Of a stretch of DNA of 64,000 nt, positions 55,520 through 64,000 are shown one piece after another. The stretch's first letter is position 1, and every line of letters starts with the position of its first letter. The stretch lies in the NCBI RefSeq assembly GCF_900637395.1, contig NZ_LR134372.1:806001-870000 (forward strand), in the 5' to 3' direction. Below the pieces are notes generated by a model. It was not told where the DNA came from. It made no database searches and saw nothing but the letters and a program-made list of their open reading frames with translations. This DNA comes from Campylobacter upsaliensis. Lineage in GTDB: Bacteria; Campylobacterota; Campylobacteria; Campylobacterales; Campylobacteraceae. The translations under genes were made by a program, and so were the position numbers.

Positions 55520-55836
55520 GCCGTTTTAAGCGTAATCACTGCGATAATGATGATAAAAATCCCAACCCAGCCGATAGGCTTTAATTTCTGCTTAAAAAAA
55601 TACCACCCCCCCAAAGTCGTGCCTAAAATCCCTATACTTCCCCAAAGTGTGTAAGCGATAGCCAGTTTCATACCCTCCAAGCTTAAAGCAAGAAGATAAA
55701 AGGCAAGCCATACAAGTAAAATGGATAATAAGCCCCATTTAAGATTCCTAAAGCCATTAGATTTATTTAAAGCGAGATTAGCCACGATGTCTAAAAGTGC
55801 GGCTAAAACGACATAAAGCAAGTAGATATTAAACAT
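55516..55836 (-). CDS. SMR family transporter subunit, 106 aa
   Basis: The 106-residue protein has four membrane helices with the SMR pattern, including AYTLWGSIGILGTTLGGWYFF. It overlaps the second SMR gene by 8 bp; paired SMR proteins often form hetero-dimers exporting cations, polyamines or guanidinium. A G7 run on the coding strand (complement of 55606-55612) encodes the LGG segment. Confidence 0.85.
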   Translation of the reverse strand: MFNIYLLYVVLAALLDIVANLALNKSNGFRNLKWGLLSILLVWLAFYLLALSLEGMKLAIAYTLWGSIGILGTTLGGWYFFKQKLKPIGWVGIFIIIIAVITLKTA

Positions 55837-56182
55837 TTTCCACCTCTTTTTCGTCCTCGTGTTTCTCCCCCAAATTCACAAGCACAATGCCTACAATAGC
55901 AAGTGCCAAGCCTATATATTCTTGCGTTTTTAAGGAAGTGCCAAAGATAAAAACGGCGATAAGGGTTATCAAACTAAGCCCCACAATTTCCCAAATCGCA
56001 TACGCCACACCTACGCTAATCGTGCGTATAGAAAGAGACATAAAATAATACGCCACAGCTATCATAGCGAACATAAAGCCATAAACGAAAATTTGATTAC
56101 CCTCCTGTGAGTAATTCATCACAGAAACGCCAAAAACTTCACATACGATAGCAAGCATTAGAAAAATCCACGCTTTTAGCAT
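55829..56182 (-). CDS. SMR family transporter subunit, 117 aa
   Basis: The 117-residue partner has four helices, the conserved membrane Glu15 in AIVCEVFGVSVMNYS, SVGVAYAIWEIVGL, and a charged C-terminal tail (EKHEDEKEVENV). The ATG follows AAGGAG and a TAGAAT -10 box at 56242-56247. Together with the downstream gene it probably forms a heteromeric exporter; substrate unknown. Confidence 0.88.
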   Translation of the reverse strand: MLKAWIFLMLAIVCEVFGVSVMNYSQEGNQIFVYGFMFAMIAVAYYFMSLSIRTISVGVAYAIWEIVGLSLITLIAVFIFGTSLKTQEYIGLALAIVGIVLVNLGEKHEDEKEVENV

Positions 56183-56241
56183 AAGTCTCTCCTTAAATTT
56201 GCAAAAGTGAAATTTAACACAAAAAAGCTTTTAATTTGTTT

Positions 56242-56247
56242 ATTCTA
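56242..56247 (-). promoter_or_regulatory. -10 box for the SMR gene pair
   Basis: On the minus strand aatttTAGAATaaac lies about 60 nt before the first SMR gene. The upstream DNA is T-rich. No riboswitch-like structure was evident in the 196-bp gap. Confidence 0.35.
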
Positions 56248-56341
56248 AATTTAAAAAATGTTTAAAAACAAATAATAAAACTAAAGCAAAGATAAAACTA
56301 AAATCAAACAAAAAAAAGTCAAAAAGCAAATAAAAACTCAT

Positions 56342-56369
56342 AAGGACACAAGCCTTAGCTTATATCCTT
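56342..56369 (-). terminator. Terminator of the autotransporter gene
   Basis: AAGGACACAAGC and GCTTATATCCTT form a 12-bp stem with two G-U pairs when transcribed from the minus strand, and a 4-nt loop. On that strand it is followed by ATGAGTTTTTATTTGC. It lies 10 bp past the autotransporter stop. Confidence 0.7.
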
Positions 56370-56378
56370 TAAAAAGTC

Positions 56379-59249
56379 TTAAAAAGTCTTATGCAGTCTT
56401 AAACTAGCAGTGTGTGATGTTGCACTTTCTCCAAAGAGGAATTTATAGCCTAAACTTACATCTACTCCATAAGGATTTATCCACATAAAAGCTCCCCCTA
56501 ATTGTGAATAGTATTTTGATGTTTCAAAATGATTGGTAAAGTTTTGATTATTGATTTTAGTTTGGGTATCTATTTCATTATTAAGATTGACCCTTACACC
56601 TCCATCAAGCTGAATAGCAACATTATCTTTTCTTTTAAACCAATTCAAACTTGCTGTTGCATAAGTGATACCATAAGTCATATCATCTAAGCTTTCTTTA
56701 TAGGCTAATTTATTCCCTTTCATATCAAAGCCTTTTAACTTAGCTCCTGTATGACCTATGCCTATTTGAGGAGTAAGATATTGGCTATGATCTTGTAAGT
56801 TATAATAAATAATAGAAGCTAAAAATACTCTAGCATCATAAGCATAGTTTTTTGCATCTCCTTGAGATTTAAAACCACTTACTGGTTCCCTTTCAAGATC
56901 TGCTTTAGTATAAGAGCCTCTTATATCCACTCCACCAAAAAGTTGTCCTATATGACTTTGAGCTAGTTCTATGCTATATTTTGAACCAAGTAAGAAAGTA
57001 TCACTATCAAAATTAAAGACATCATCAGCTAAATGAGTCTTATTTTTCTCTACTGCTCCATAAAGCATTAATAAGCTATTATCAAAATATGTATGTCCTC
57101 CTGCTAAGATACCAGAGCTTGTTCCATCTGCTTTTTCTGGTATATCTGCTAAGTCTGTTTTAATCTTAGAATAATAAGGACGCACAAAGATATCAAAATT
57201 TGTATCAGGTTGGGTTCTTTTATATCTTAAAGAAGCACGACTTGCTTCATTTAAGAAAGAATCAAATAATAAAGAACGACGCCCTAATTGATTGATAAAG
57301 GCTTGAGAGAATAAACCTGCCGCACCAAGATTAGCATTAAAACGGGTGTCTATGGTTTGAGTTTGTGCATTAAATTTCCCATAAAAGCCACTTTGTTTAA
57401 GATCTTGTGAAAAGTCTGCACTTTTAACATAAACATTTCCAACTCCAGTATTAGCAGCACCTGATACTGAATTAGCTAAAGAAACACTTTTACCAATTTG
57501 TGTATCCTCACTCACTAAGGCTATGGTAAGTTTATCTATGGCTACTTTAGCTTGAGTGGTATTAGCATTATTTGTATCTACAAGCTTAACAGTTGCATAG
57601 GTTTCTTGTGCTGTGGTGGCTGTTCTTACTTCACCAAAATTTAAAGTAGGAGCAGCACCACTTGCTATTCTAAAGGTAGAAATTCCATTATTATAGCCTA
57701 TATTCATATTATCATTAATATTAATCTTACCATTTCCACCTATTTCTATATTAGCAATTCTACCTTGTTGCATATTATTTAGTTCAAAATCACCTGAAGT
57801 AATTTTAAGATTTTCAATAGTGCCTTGGTAATTGTTTAGGGAGCCACCTTGAGTGGTAAAGAGGCTAATGTTTTGTTGAAGGTTATTAAAGCTTCCGCCT
57901 TCTTGTTTTAAAGAGCCTATCGTTCCACCTTGATAAGTAAAGTTTCCTCCTTTTTGAGTAAGAGTTTGTATAGTGCCTCCACTTTGCATTGTGTTTCCAC
58001 CTTCTTGAGTGTAGGTTTGGATAGAGCCTTGATTATTAACATTACCTCCTGTGTTATTAAGCATAGTGATAGTTCCACCTGTATTCATAACCCTACCGCT
58101 AGTATTAGTTAAGGTTGCTATAGTGCCGCTTTGATTTGTTACACTTGCATTGGCATTATTGTTATTAAGCGTAGTGATGGTTCCGCCTGTATTCATTACA
58201 TTACCGCTACCATTATTGTTGAGGGTGGTGATAGTTCCGCTTTGGTTGGTTATAGTATTCATATTATTAAGAGTGCTAATTGTTCCGCCTTGATTTGTCA
58301 AATTTCCGCCTCTGTTATAGAGAGTGCTTACTTTAGCATTATTATTTATAGTTGTGCTACCTCCATTTTGATTAAGGGTTGTGATAGTTCCGTTATTAAG
58401 AGTGCTTGTGCCATTATTTTGCTGGAAAGTATTTATCGTTCCATTTGTGCCATTTAAAGTGGCATTACCACCATTATTTTCTATCGTTTTTATCGTCCCA
58501 CTTTGATTGTTAAGGGTTAATTTAGCCCTATTGTAGTATAGATTAATGCTATCTATCGTTCCTGTGTTTGTTAAATTTGAAATTGTCGATTCTTGATTAT
58601 AGTGACCATTCATAAGCCATAGTTGTTTTATTGTGCCTTGGTTATTAAAAGTGCCTGTAATCAATCCTTCTTGATTATATAATGCGCCTATCGTTCCTGT
58701 GTTTGTTAAATTTGTGATAGATTCAGAATTGGTAAAATCATTTATCGTTCCATTATTAGTGAAATCATTTATCGTTCCAAGATTTAGCATATAGCCTTTA
58801 TCTATCGTTCCACTATTAGTGAAATTATTTATCGTTCCCTCATTGCGGATAGATTGTTTTTTGTTATCAGCTACCGTGATGCCTCCATTTGAGCCTATGG
58901 TAATGCCATTTACCCTAGTGTTCCTGCTCACAGAGACACCGCCCCCAGCACCGCCTGAGGCATTAGCAGTAAGCTTAGCATTGATAGTTAAAGTTCCTGC
59001 GGAGTTATTATTTGTATAAAAAATCCAGTTTTTGTCATTAACCGTGCCTCCGTTTGAGATTGTTAAATCATTGCCATTTTGGCTACTTCCATCAGGCTTA
59101 TTATGCACCCACGCTGCTTGCAAAGGGCTATATAAGGCAGTGATGACGCTTAAGGCTAAGAAAGAGGGGATTAAACGACTTTTGAAACTATGAGAGTCTA
59201 AGCGACTCTGGGGTAAATTTTGAATTCCTTGCTGATTACAGAAGAGCAT
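56379..59249 (-). CDS. Phase-variable autotransporter (OFF as sequenced)
   Basis: The main frame encodes 956 residues: an extended signal region with a hydrophobic core (SFLALSVITALYSPLQAAW, about 28-47), an Asn/Gly/Thr-rich passenger with many repeats of a GGTITTLNN-like unit (about 170-490), a linker, and a C-terminal beta-barrel (about 680-956) ending in the outer-membrane signature Phe (RLHKTF). The natural start is probably ATG 59294-59296, preceded by AAAGGA and a TATAAT. Between it and this frame lies a G16 tract, and with 16 G the frames do not join; 17 (or 14) would give MKKDLINSLAGGGGGAMLF. The ATG at 59249 has no usual ribosome site. Likely an adhesin. Confidence 0.85.
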   Translation of the reverse strand: MLFCNQQGIQNLPQSRLDSHSFKSRLIPSFLALSVITALYSPLQAAWVHNKPDGSSQNGNDLTISNGGTVNDKNWIFYTNNNSAGTLTINAKLTANASGGAGGGVSVSRNTRVNGITIGSNGGITVADNKKQSIRNEGTINNFTNSGTIDKGYMLNLGTINDFTNNGTINDFTNSESITNLTNTGTIGALYNQEGLITGTFNNQGTIKQLWLMNGHYNQESTISNLTNTGTIDSINLYYNRAKLTLNNQSGTIKTIENNGGNATLNGTNGTINTFQQNNGTSTLNNGTITTLNQNGGSTTINNNAKVSTLYNRGGNLTNQGGTISTLNNMNTITNQSGTITTLNNNGSGNVMNTGGTITTLNNNNANASVTNQSGTIATLTNTSGRVMNTGGTITMLNNTGGNVNNQGSIQTYTQEGGNTMQSGGTIQTLTQKGGNFTYQGGTIGSLKQEGGSFNNLQQNISLFTTQGGSLNNYQGTIENLKITSGDFELNNMQQGRIANIEIGGNGKININDNMNIGYNNGISTFRIASGAAPTLNFGEVRTATTAQETYATVKLVDTNNANTTQAKVAIDKLTIALVSEDTQIGKSVSLANSVSGAANTGVGNVYVKSADFSQDLKQSGFYGKFNAQTQTIDTRFNANLGAAGLFSQAFINQLGRRSLLFDSFLNEASRASLRYKRTQPDTNFDIFVRPYYSKIKTDLADIPEKADGTSSGILAGGHTYFDNSLLMLYGAVEKNKTHLADDVFNFDSDTFLLGSKYSIELAQSHIGQLFGGVDIRGSYTKADLEREPVSGFKSQGDAKNYAYDARVFLASIIYYNLQDHSQYLTPQIGIGHTGAKLKGFDMKGNKLAYKESLDDMTYGITYATASLNWFKRKDNVAIQLDGGVRVNLNNEIDTQTKINNQNFTNHFETSKYYSQLGGAFMWINPYGVDVSLGYKFLFGESATSHTASLRLHKTF
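57850..58790 (-). repeat. Passenger-domain repeat region of the autotransporter
   Basis: About 20 imperfect copies of a unit of roughly 30-50 bp encode the GGTITTLNN/NQSGTI pattern. Fragments such as the one coding for TNTGTI (near 58560 and 58694) are nearly identical. Such arrays can expand or shrink by recombination, changing passenger length. They form a regular beta-solenoid-like sequence. Confidence 0.75.
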
Positions 59250-59296
59250 TGCCCCCCCCCCCCCCCCGCAAGAGAGTTAATAAGATCTTTTTTCAT
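59198..59296 (-). other. Out-of-frame leader ORF of the autotransporter
   Basis: Starting from the ATG with the good ribosome site, the present tract length gives MKKDLINSLAGGGGGQCSSV and so on, stopping at TAG 59198-59200 after 32 residues. This is the expected truncated product of the OFF state. Confidence 0.75.
59252..59267 (-). repeat. Poly-G tract, 16 G on the coding strand
   Basis: Sixteen consecutive C on the plus strand give G16 near the 5' end of the autotransporter gene. Campylobacter lacks efficient mismatch repair and uses such tracts for on/off switching. From ATG 59296 the gene is in frame with 14, 17 or 20 G and out of frame with 16. Assembled tract length may be a population majority or a sequencing error. 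Confidence 0.93.
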
Positions 59297-59333
59297 AACT
59301 AAATCCTTTCTAAATAAGATAAAAATAATCGTA

Positions 59334-59339
59334 ATTATA
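59334..59339 (-). promoter_or_regulatory. -10 box of the autotransporter gene
   Basis: On the minus strand tttttccttATAATt holds TATAAT about 38 nt upstream of the ATG at 59296, with AAAGGA between. This supports 59296 as the true translation start. Confidence 0.5.
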
Positions 59340-59380
59340 AGGAAAAATTAATGAAAAGTAAAGAGGAATTTGAAAAATCG

Positions 59381-59394
59381 TTTTTTTTTTTTTT
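59381..59394. repeat. T14/A14 homopolymer between the ATPase and autotransporter genes
   Basis: Fourteen T on the plus strand are followed by GTAAAAT, a promoter-like layout pointing right, antisense to the ATPase gene. On the minus strand it is A14 about 40 nt upstream of the autotransporter -10 box. Length variation could modulate either. Confidence 0.6.
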
Positions 59395-59423
59395 GTAAAA
59401 TGTGTAAAAATAGGAGTTAAAAA

Positions 59424-61136
59424 CTAAAATCCTACAATTTTACTTTTATCAAAACTTCCCTCAAGTTCTTTTTGTATGCTTTCTAAAAAAGCTCTCATCG
59501 TAAAAATGCCGTCCTTTGAAATGGCTGTTTTTAGGGCTGTGTTTTTCACTACCATAAGAATTTGTGCGCCACTTAGCTCGTATTTGGCTAGAGTTTCAAG
59601 CTCAAAAGCCTCTTCAAAATCCGCATTTTGAGGCAGAAATTTCTCCCACATCTTAAGCCTGTCCTTAAAATCAGGCTTTTTAAATTCAATCTTTAAATCA
59701 AAACGCCTAGAAAACGCACTATCAAGGCTTTCTAAAAAATTGGTCGTGGCGATTAAAACTCCGCTAAAACGCTCGATTTGCTCTAGGAAGATATTTTGCA
59801 TTTGATTGTGCATTTTATCACTTCCACTGCCTCCCTCTATGCGTGTGCTTAAAAACTGGTCTGCTTCATTTAGCAGTAAAATGGGGCTTTGCTTACAAGA
59901 ATTGGCGATATTTTTATAAGTGTCAAAAATTTTCCGCACATTTTGTTCGCTCTCGCCTACCCATTTGCTTAAAATTTTAGAGCAATCAAAGCTTAAAACC
60001 GCCTTTTTCATAGCCTTAGCTACGCCAAATGCTGACATCGTTTTACCTGTGCCTGGAGGTCCGTAGAAAATAATCTTTGCTTCGATATTTTTAGAGCTTT
60101 TAATCCCCCATAAACTAAGCCTTTCAAGGACTTTTTTATCTTTTTGTTTTAGGATATTGCTTAAAAGCTCTTTGGTGTTTTCTGGCATTATGATGTCATT
60201 AATGTCGATATTTGGCTCGATAAGTTCGAAAATTTCTTGCTCTTTGACAAGGCTTTCAAGTTTTAGCTTTTGATTTTGTTTGGTAGGAGAATTAATCACC
60301 CTTTCTAACACTTCATCGCTGATAAAAAAGCTCTTAGAAAGCTCTCCAAAAGCGTTTAAATACTCATCATACTCGATTAAATTTAAAAGCTTAGAATCGT
60401 CCTCTAAAAGCTTTTTATTTTGACGCAGTTCAAGCTCGTTTTCACTGATGAGATTAAGGAGGGCGTTTTGCTCTCTGGCGGCTGAGTTTTCGTGGCTTAG
60501 GGTGTATTCCTCCTTTAAGAGTGATAAGAATAGAATTTGCTCTTTAGCGTTTAGGGCGTGTTCTTTGAAAATCGCATTTAAGACATTATGAAATTTGCTA
60601 AGTTTCAAGCACTCTTTAATATACTTTTCAAATTCTTTAATGTGGCTTTTAAGCACGGCATAATACTCGCTATGCCTTGCGAAAGAAAGCTTTTCATAAA
60701 GCTCCACTTTTAAAAACTCGTCCCTTAAATACTCCAAATAAGCCCCATAAGCTTTAATTTTAGGCACTTCAAAGGAGGTTTTGCTGTCTAAAAAGTCTAA
60801 AAAATACTGACTAAGGCTTAGTTCGCTTTGAAGTAAGACTAGCTTAGAATTGCTTAATTTATTTGAATCGATATTTTTAAAAAAGCCCGAACCACTCGTT
60901 ACAAAACCGCGTTTAATCAAGCCTTTTAAATCCTCTAAATAATCTAAATAAGCATAATCTTTCTCCCCAAAAAGTCCCACAAGTAAGCTAAAAGCACTCA
61001 CGGAGGCACTGGCACAAACATAGCTTTTACAAAGCTCTTTCAAAATCAAGGCTTCATTTTTAGAGCATTGAAGTCTTTGATAAAGCTTGGTTTTTTCAAT
61101 TTTAGGTTCGTTTAAAAATTCTTTAAGTTCAAGCAT
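59424..61136 (-). CDS. AAA+ ATPase
   Basis: The 570-residue protein has a long helical N-terminal part (about 1-310, no known domain) and a C-terminal AAA+ module: Walker A GPPGTGKT, Walker B ILLLNEADQF (Asn-Glu form), sensor 1 ATTNF, and arginine-finger SRRFD. The family resembles Cj0377 of C. jejuni, whose role is not known to me. It lies 8 bp after the lipoprotein gene, in a run with yajQ. Confidence 0.87.
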   Translation of the reverse strand: MLELKEFLNEPKIEKTKLYQRLQCSKNEALILKELCKSYVCASASVSAFSLLVGLFGEKDYAYLDYLEDLKGLIKRGFVTSGSGFFKNIDSNKLSNSKLVLLQSELSLSQYFLDFLDSKTSFEVPKIKAYGAYLEYLRDEFLKVELYEKLSFARHSEYYAVLKSHIKEFEKYIKECLKLSKFHNVLNAIFKEHALNAKEQILFLSLLKEEYTLSHENSAAREQNALLNLISENELELRQNKKLLEDDSKLLNLIEYDEYLNAFGELSKSFFISDEVLERVINSPTKQNQKLKLESLVKEQEIFELIEPNIDINDIIMPENTKELLSNILKQKDKKVLERLSLWGIKSSKNIEAKIIFYGPPGTGKTMSAFGVAKAMKKAVLSFDCSKILSKWVGESEQNVRKIFDTYKNIANSCKQSPILLLNEADQFLSTRIEGGSGSDKMHNQMQNIFLEQIERFSGVLIATTNFLESLDSAFSRRFDLKIEFKKPDFKDRLKMWEKFLPQNADFEEAFELETLAKYELSGAQILMVVKNTALKTAISKDGIFTMRAFLESIQKELEGSFDKSKIVGF

Positions 61137-61144
61137 TATTTCCC

Positions 61145-61615
61145 CTAAAAACGGCTAATCATTATCCTAAGCCCTGAAATTTCATCTTTAAAACGCAGTT
61201 TTTCATCGCAAATTTCATAAAATATCACGCTATCTTTACGGCGTAATTTCTGGCTAAAACCGCAAGGCGTTTTTTCTAAATTTTCGCCCTCAAAAAGAGG
61301 CTTTAACTCTAAAATGTCGCGTAAAAAGTCCTCATAATAGGCGTTTTTTAGGTATTTTTTATTAAATTCTTTTTTCGCATAACAAACGCCATTAAGACAA
61401 ATTTTTTCTTTAAGATTAAGCTTAAAAAAGGGCTTGGCGAATTTATAAAGCTCTAAAGAAAGGACGGAGCTTTCACGCTTTAAAAAACCCGCCTCGTTAA
61501 TCTTAAAGCTAGAAGAAGAGATGAAAACCTGCATACTTTGAGCCTTTTTATTTTCACTCTTTGTCGCACACGCACACAAAAATAAAACGCAAATTAAGCT
61601 AAGAAAATATTTCAT
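61145..61615 (-). CDS. Hypothetical lipoprotein, 156 aa
   Basis: The N-terminus [21 protein letters not shown] is a lipoprotein signal with lipobox LCAC. The mature part is basic, with a conserved-looking [21 protein letters not shown] segment (near residues 77-97) and a paired cysteine. No known domain is recognised. It overlaps yajQ by 4 bp, as I recall for C. jejuni. Confidence 0.78.
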   Translation of the reverse strand: MKYFLSLICVLFLCACATKSENKKAQSMQVFISSSSFKINEAGFLKRESSVLSLELYKFAKPFFKLNLKEKICLNGVCYAKKEFNKKYLKNAYYEDFLRDILELKPLFEGENLEKTPCGFSQKLRRKDSVIFYEICDEKLRFKDEISGLRIMISRF

Positions 61616-62103
61616 TTTAAATTTTTAAAGCTAAGATTAAGCTCTAAATCAAGCTCTTTGACAAGCTTTATCACTGCTTGTAAATCGTCAATTTGCTTCG
61701 CACTCACACGCACTTCCTCGCCTCTTATTTGAGAGCTTACCTTGAGTTTGCTATCCTTAATCGCCTTATTGATTTTTTTAGCGTTTTCGCTGTCTATGGC
61801 GTTATTAACCTTTAAATTTAGCTTAAAAACAGCCCCACTCTCACGGGATAGCTCCTTAATACCCTTAGGATTAATCCCTCTTTTGATAAGCTTTGAAATC
61901 ACAATATCTTTTAAAACCTCAAGCTTTGCTTCACTCGAGCATAAAAGCTTAAAAACGCTTTCTTTTTCGCTAAATTCTAGCTCACTTTTCACGCCTTTTA
62001 AATCGTATCTGCTCTCAAGCTCTTTTTTAGCTTGTTCTAGGGCGTTTTTAAGCTCCCCACAATCAACCGCTCCGCTAATGTCAAAACTATGCTCACTTGC
62101 CAT
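61612..62103 (-). CDS. yajQ: YajQ family nucleotide-binding protein
   Basis: The 163-residue protein has the YajQ features: [22 protein letters not shown] at the start, [11 protein letters not shown], and [20 protein letters not shown] near the end. Some family members bind cyclic di-GMP and regulate transcription; others are proposed RNA-binding proteins. Overlaps the dehydrogenase gene by 11 bp. Confidence 0.93.
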   Translation of the reverse strand: MASEHSFDISGAVDCGELKNALEQAKKELESRYDLKGVKSELEFSEKESVFKLLCSSEAKLEVLKDIVISKLIKRGINPKGIKELSRESGAVFKLNLKVNNAIDSENAKKINKAIKDSKLKVSSQIRGEEVRVSAKQIDDLQAVIKLVKELDLELNLSFKNLK

Positions 62104-63025
62104 TTTCTACCCACTCCTTTAAATTTTCATAAACTTTTTGGATTAAAGTTGCTAAACTTTCCTTACTCGCCCAAGCAATGTGCGGGGTGATTAAAAGCTT
62201 ATTTTTATTTTTCACGCTTAAAAGGGGGTGATTTTTAAGCATAGGCTCATTTTCTAAAACATCAAGCCCCACTCTAAAATTCTTTTCATCTAAAGCTTTT
62301 GCTAAATCTGCTTCATTAATAATGCCTCCACGCCCTACATTAATCAAAATCGCCTCATTTTTAAGCATTTTAAGCTCTTTGTAAGAAAGTAAATTTTTCG
62401 TTTTATCATTAAGCGGTGCGTGAATACTAATAATATCGCAAGTTTTTAAAAGCTCGTTAAGCTCTATTTTCTCATACTCTGCGTTATGATTTGCTCCGCT
62501 TGTAGAATAATAGCACACCCTAGCTCCAAAGGCACTTGAAATTCTAGCCACTTCTTTACCTATGGTCCCAAGTCCTATAATGCCGTGTTTTTTACCGCTT
62601 AAATCACTTAGCATTTGTGTAAAATCGGTAAAAATTTCACTCTCGCACCACTTGCCCTTTTTTACCCAGTCATTATAAAAAATCGTTTGATTTAAAAAAG
62701 CAAAGATTAAAGCAAAGCTATGTTGAACGACACTTTTTGTCGAGTATCCTGCGACATTTTTAACGATAATGCCTTGCTTTTTAGCATACTCAAGGTCTAT
62801 ATTATTAAGCCCGGTTGCGGTTTCTAAGATGAGTTTTAAATTTGTATTTTTAAGGACATTTTCATCTAAAATGACCTTATTAACCATCGCTACATCGGCA
62901 TTTTTAAGCCTTTCGATGACCTTATCTTTTGATGTGGTAGCGTAACTTACAAAGTCCCCAAATTCGCTAAATAAGCTTAAATCCGCTCCGCCTAAAGTCG
63001 CAGAGTCTAAACATACGATTTTCAT
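62093..63025 (-). CDS. D-2-hydroxyacid dehydrogenase, NAD-dependent
   Basis: The 310-residue protein has the Rossmann motif [13 protein letters not shown], substrate-binding Arg in [13 protein letters not shown], the Glu in DVLENEPM, and catalytic His in ITPHIAWAS. It belongs with glycerate/hydroxypyruvate or lactate dehydrogenases; the substrate is not readable from sequence. It runs into yajQ. Confidence 0.92.
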   Translation of the reverse strand: MKIVCLDSATLGGADLSLFSEFGDFVSYATTSKDKVIERLKNADVAMVNKVILDENVLKNTNLKLILETATGLNNIDLEYAKKQGIIVKNVAGYSTKSVVQHSFALIFAFLNQTIFYNDWVKKGKWCESEIFTDFTQMLSDLSGKKHGIIGLGTIGKEVARISSAFGARVCYYSTSGANHNAEYEKIELNELLKTCDIISIHAPLNDKTKNLLSYKELKMLKNEAILINVGRGGIINEADLAKALDEKNFRVGLDVLENEPMLKNHPLLSVKNKNKLLITPHIAWASKESLATLIQKVYENLKEWVENGK

Positions 63026-63033
63026 TTCACTCC

Positions 63034-63804
63034 TTAACTTAACTTTTTCTTTAAAAATTCATAAGCTTCGTTGATTTTTTGAAATTGCTCTACGCCCTTT
63101 TTAAGCTCTTCTTCGCTGACATTATTTGCGTTTAAGATGTCGGGGTGGTATTTTTTCGCTAAAGCTCTATACTGCTTTTTGACCTCACTTAAACTTGCTC
63201 CAGTCTTAAGCTCCAAAAGTGCGTAAGCTTCATTTTCGTTTAATTCTTTTTTAGGGCTTTTAAGCCTAGAAAGGCTTTCTATAAAGGCTTCAAGCTCACT
63301 TTTTGCTATATTAAAAGCTCTTGCGATTTGCTCTAGGAGTTCTCTTTTTTTCGCATTAAATTCCCCATCAATCAAAGCCATAAAAACAAGCACTCTAAGC
63401 ACATTTAGCCTTTCATTTTTAGGGAGGGGGACCTCTTTTAAAAAATCCTTAGCCACTTCAAAAACATCATTTAAATTTTCTTTATGCTCGTTAAAAGCGG
63501 ACTTTAAAAACGCCCTTTCTTTCTCATCTTTCGCATTTGCGTCTAGGAGTTCGCTTATCATTTCAGCTTCTTTTTCACTGACCCTGCCATCACTTTTAGC
63601 AATCTTAGCCAAAAGGGCGATGACATAGTAATTCATACGCCTTTTAAACTCCTCAACCCTCTCTTGCATTACCCCCCTAGCAAAGCCTCTTGCAAAGCCC
63701 TTAGCACCGCGACTAGCTGAATTTACAAATTCGCTTTTGCCCCATTTTTTATAATATAAATAAAAAATGAAAGCGACTAAAATAAGAAGTAAAATTCCAC
63801 TCAT
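63034..63804 (-). CDS. DjlA-like membrane protein with TerB and DnaJ domains
   Basis: The 256-residue protein has an N-terminal membrane helix (LLLILVAFIFYLYY), a TerB-like helical domain (about 58-180, with AKSDGRVSEKEAEMI), and a C-terminal J domain with the HPD motif (AKKYHPDILNAN). It is a predicted membrane-bound DnaK co-chaperone. Its ATG overlaps the purL stop. Confidence 0.9.
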   Translation of the reverse strand: MSGILLLILVAFIFYLYYKKWGKSEFVNSASRGAKGFARGFARGVMQERVEEFKRRMNYYVIALLAKIAKSDGRVSEKEAEMISELLDANAKDEKERAFLKSAFNEHKENLNDVFEVAKDFLKEVPLPKNERLNVLRVLVFMALIDGEFNAKKRELLEQIARAFNIAKSELEAFIESLSRLKSPKKELNENEAYALLELKTGASLSEVKKQYRALAKKYHPDILNANNVSEEELKKGVEQFQKINEAYEFLKKKLS

Positions 63805-64000
63805 AGTATTTGCTCTTTAAAACTTTCAAAATAGAGCTTTTTAAGCTCCTCACAACTTAAACTAAGGCTATCAAAAATGAATTCTTGCTTTTTCGTGCTA
63901 AGTCCTAGTTTGTAAGCTTTCACGCCATATTCTTTTGCCAAAGTTAAAAACGCCTCCTCATCACTCACGCCCACAATAGCCCTTGAAGCACTTTCCTCAA
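63801..64000 (-). CDS. purL: 3' end of purL (formylglycinamidine ribonucleotide synthase)
   Basis: The frame entering from the right edge gives EESASRAIVGVSDEEAFLTL, matching the C-terminal domain of PurL (the S-A-S-R region), and ends at TGA 63801-63803. Sixty-five residues are visible. It overlaps the DjlA-like gene as ATGA, an order I recall from C. jejuni (Cj0955c-Cj0954c). Confidence 0.85.
   Translation of the reverse strand, partial: EESASRAIVGVSDEEAFLTLAKEYGVKAYKLGLSTKKQEFIFDSLSLSCEELKKLYFESFKEQIL

Noticed and set aside
57930..58457. Plus-strand ORFs of 60 and 108 aa and a CRISPR-like repeat look
   Set aside because: They are antisense shadows of the autotransporter passenger repeats; the units vary in length, lack unique spacers and keep coding periodicity on the minus strand.

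Overview
The window is a 64 kb piece of a low-GC epsilonproteobacterial chromosome, almost certainly a thermotolerant Campylobacter of the C. jejuni / C. upsaliensis / C. helveticus group. The evidence is the napAGHBLD order with NapL and no NapC, the XerH single recombinase, CiaD, CbrR, the RlbP-TsaE-LptB-RpoN string, T-run plus G-N-TAWAAT promoters, and a long poly-G tract in a surface-protein gene. The species cannot be fixed from the sequence alone. Many neighbour pairs match blocks that, as I remember them, are scattered in C. jejuni NCTC 11168, so the order is rearranged against that genome. No rRNA, tRNA, insertion sequence, CRISPR array or prophage was seen.

Layout. 0-4.7 kb: an unidentified gene end, an exported hypothetical, a small overlooked ORF, xerH with a candidate difH site in a 523-bp AT-rich gap, dsbB-dsbA, and an exported peptidase E homologue. 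4.8-11.3 kb: a YheO/DauR-type regulator divergent from a five-gene catabolic operon (RidA, DcuC-type carrier, PLP C-S lyase, fumarate-lyase-superfamily enzyme, MmgE/PrpD enzyme). This is the best candidate here for an undescribed pathway. 11.3-15.4 kb: YgjP-type metalloprotein, MATE exporter, chemoreceptor with a T14 promoter tract. 15.6-27.7 kb, minus strand: mogA, corA, purU, cca, ciaD, a TPR-like gene, a LysE-AzlD-AzlC exporter block, and the complete periplasmic nitrate reductase operon. 27.8-38.5 kb, minus strand: a tightly overlapping envelope series (nadK, recN, cbrR, tatD, mltD, rlpA, kdsC, lptC, lptA, engB, mreD-like, mrdA).

38.5-48.5 kb: aspS-adk, argG, rlbP-tsaE-lptB-rpoN, flgH with a sigma-54 promoter beside rpoN, and pta-ackA. 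48.5-56.2 kb: an amino-acid ABC importer without its binding protein, then a plus-strand series of a small membrane protein, panB, panC, tatB, tatC, a methyltransferase and queA, then two paired SMR transporter genes. 56.4-59.3 kb: an autotransporter whose first codons carry a G16 tract; as sequenced the tract puts the natural start out of frame (phase OFF). 59.4-64 kb: AAA+ ATPase, lipoprotein, yajQ, 2-hydroxyacid dehydrogenase, TerB-DnaJ membrane protein and the 3' end of purL.

Functional links. TatBC would export the twin-arginine proteins NapA and NapG, mogA would supply molybdenum cofactor to NapA, and DsbA/B would oxidise exported thiols. LptA/B/C, KdsC, PBP2, MltD and RlpA build the envelope. 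Any fumarate made by the 5.6-11.3 kb operon could feed fumarate respiration. Start codons were moved from the longest open frame where a Shine-Dalgarno (SD) site or family alignment argued for it, and each move is noted.
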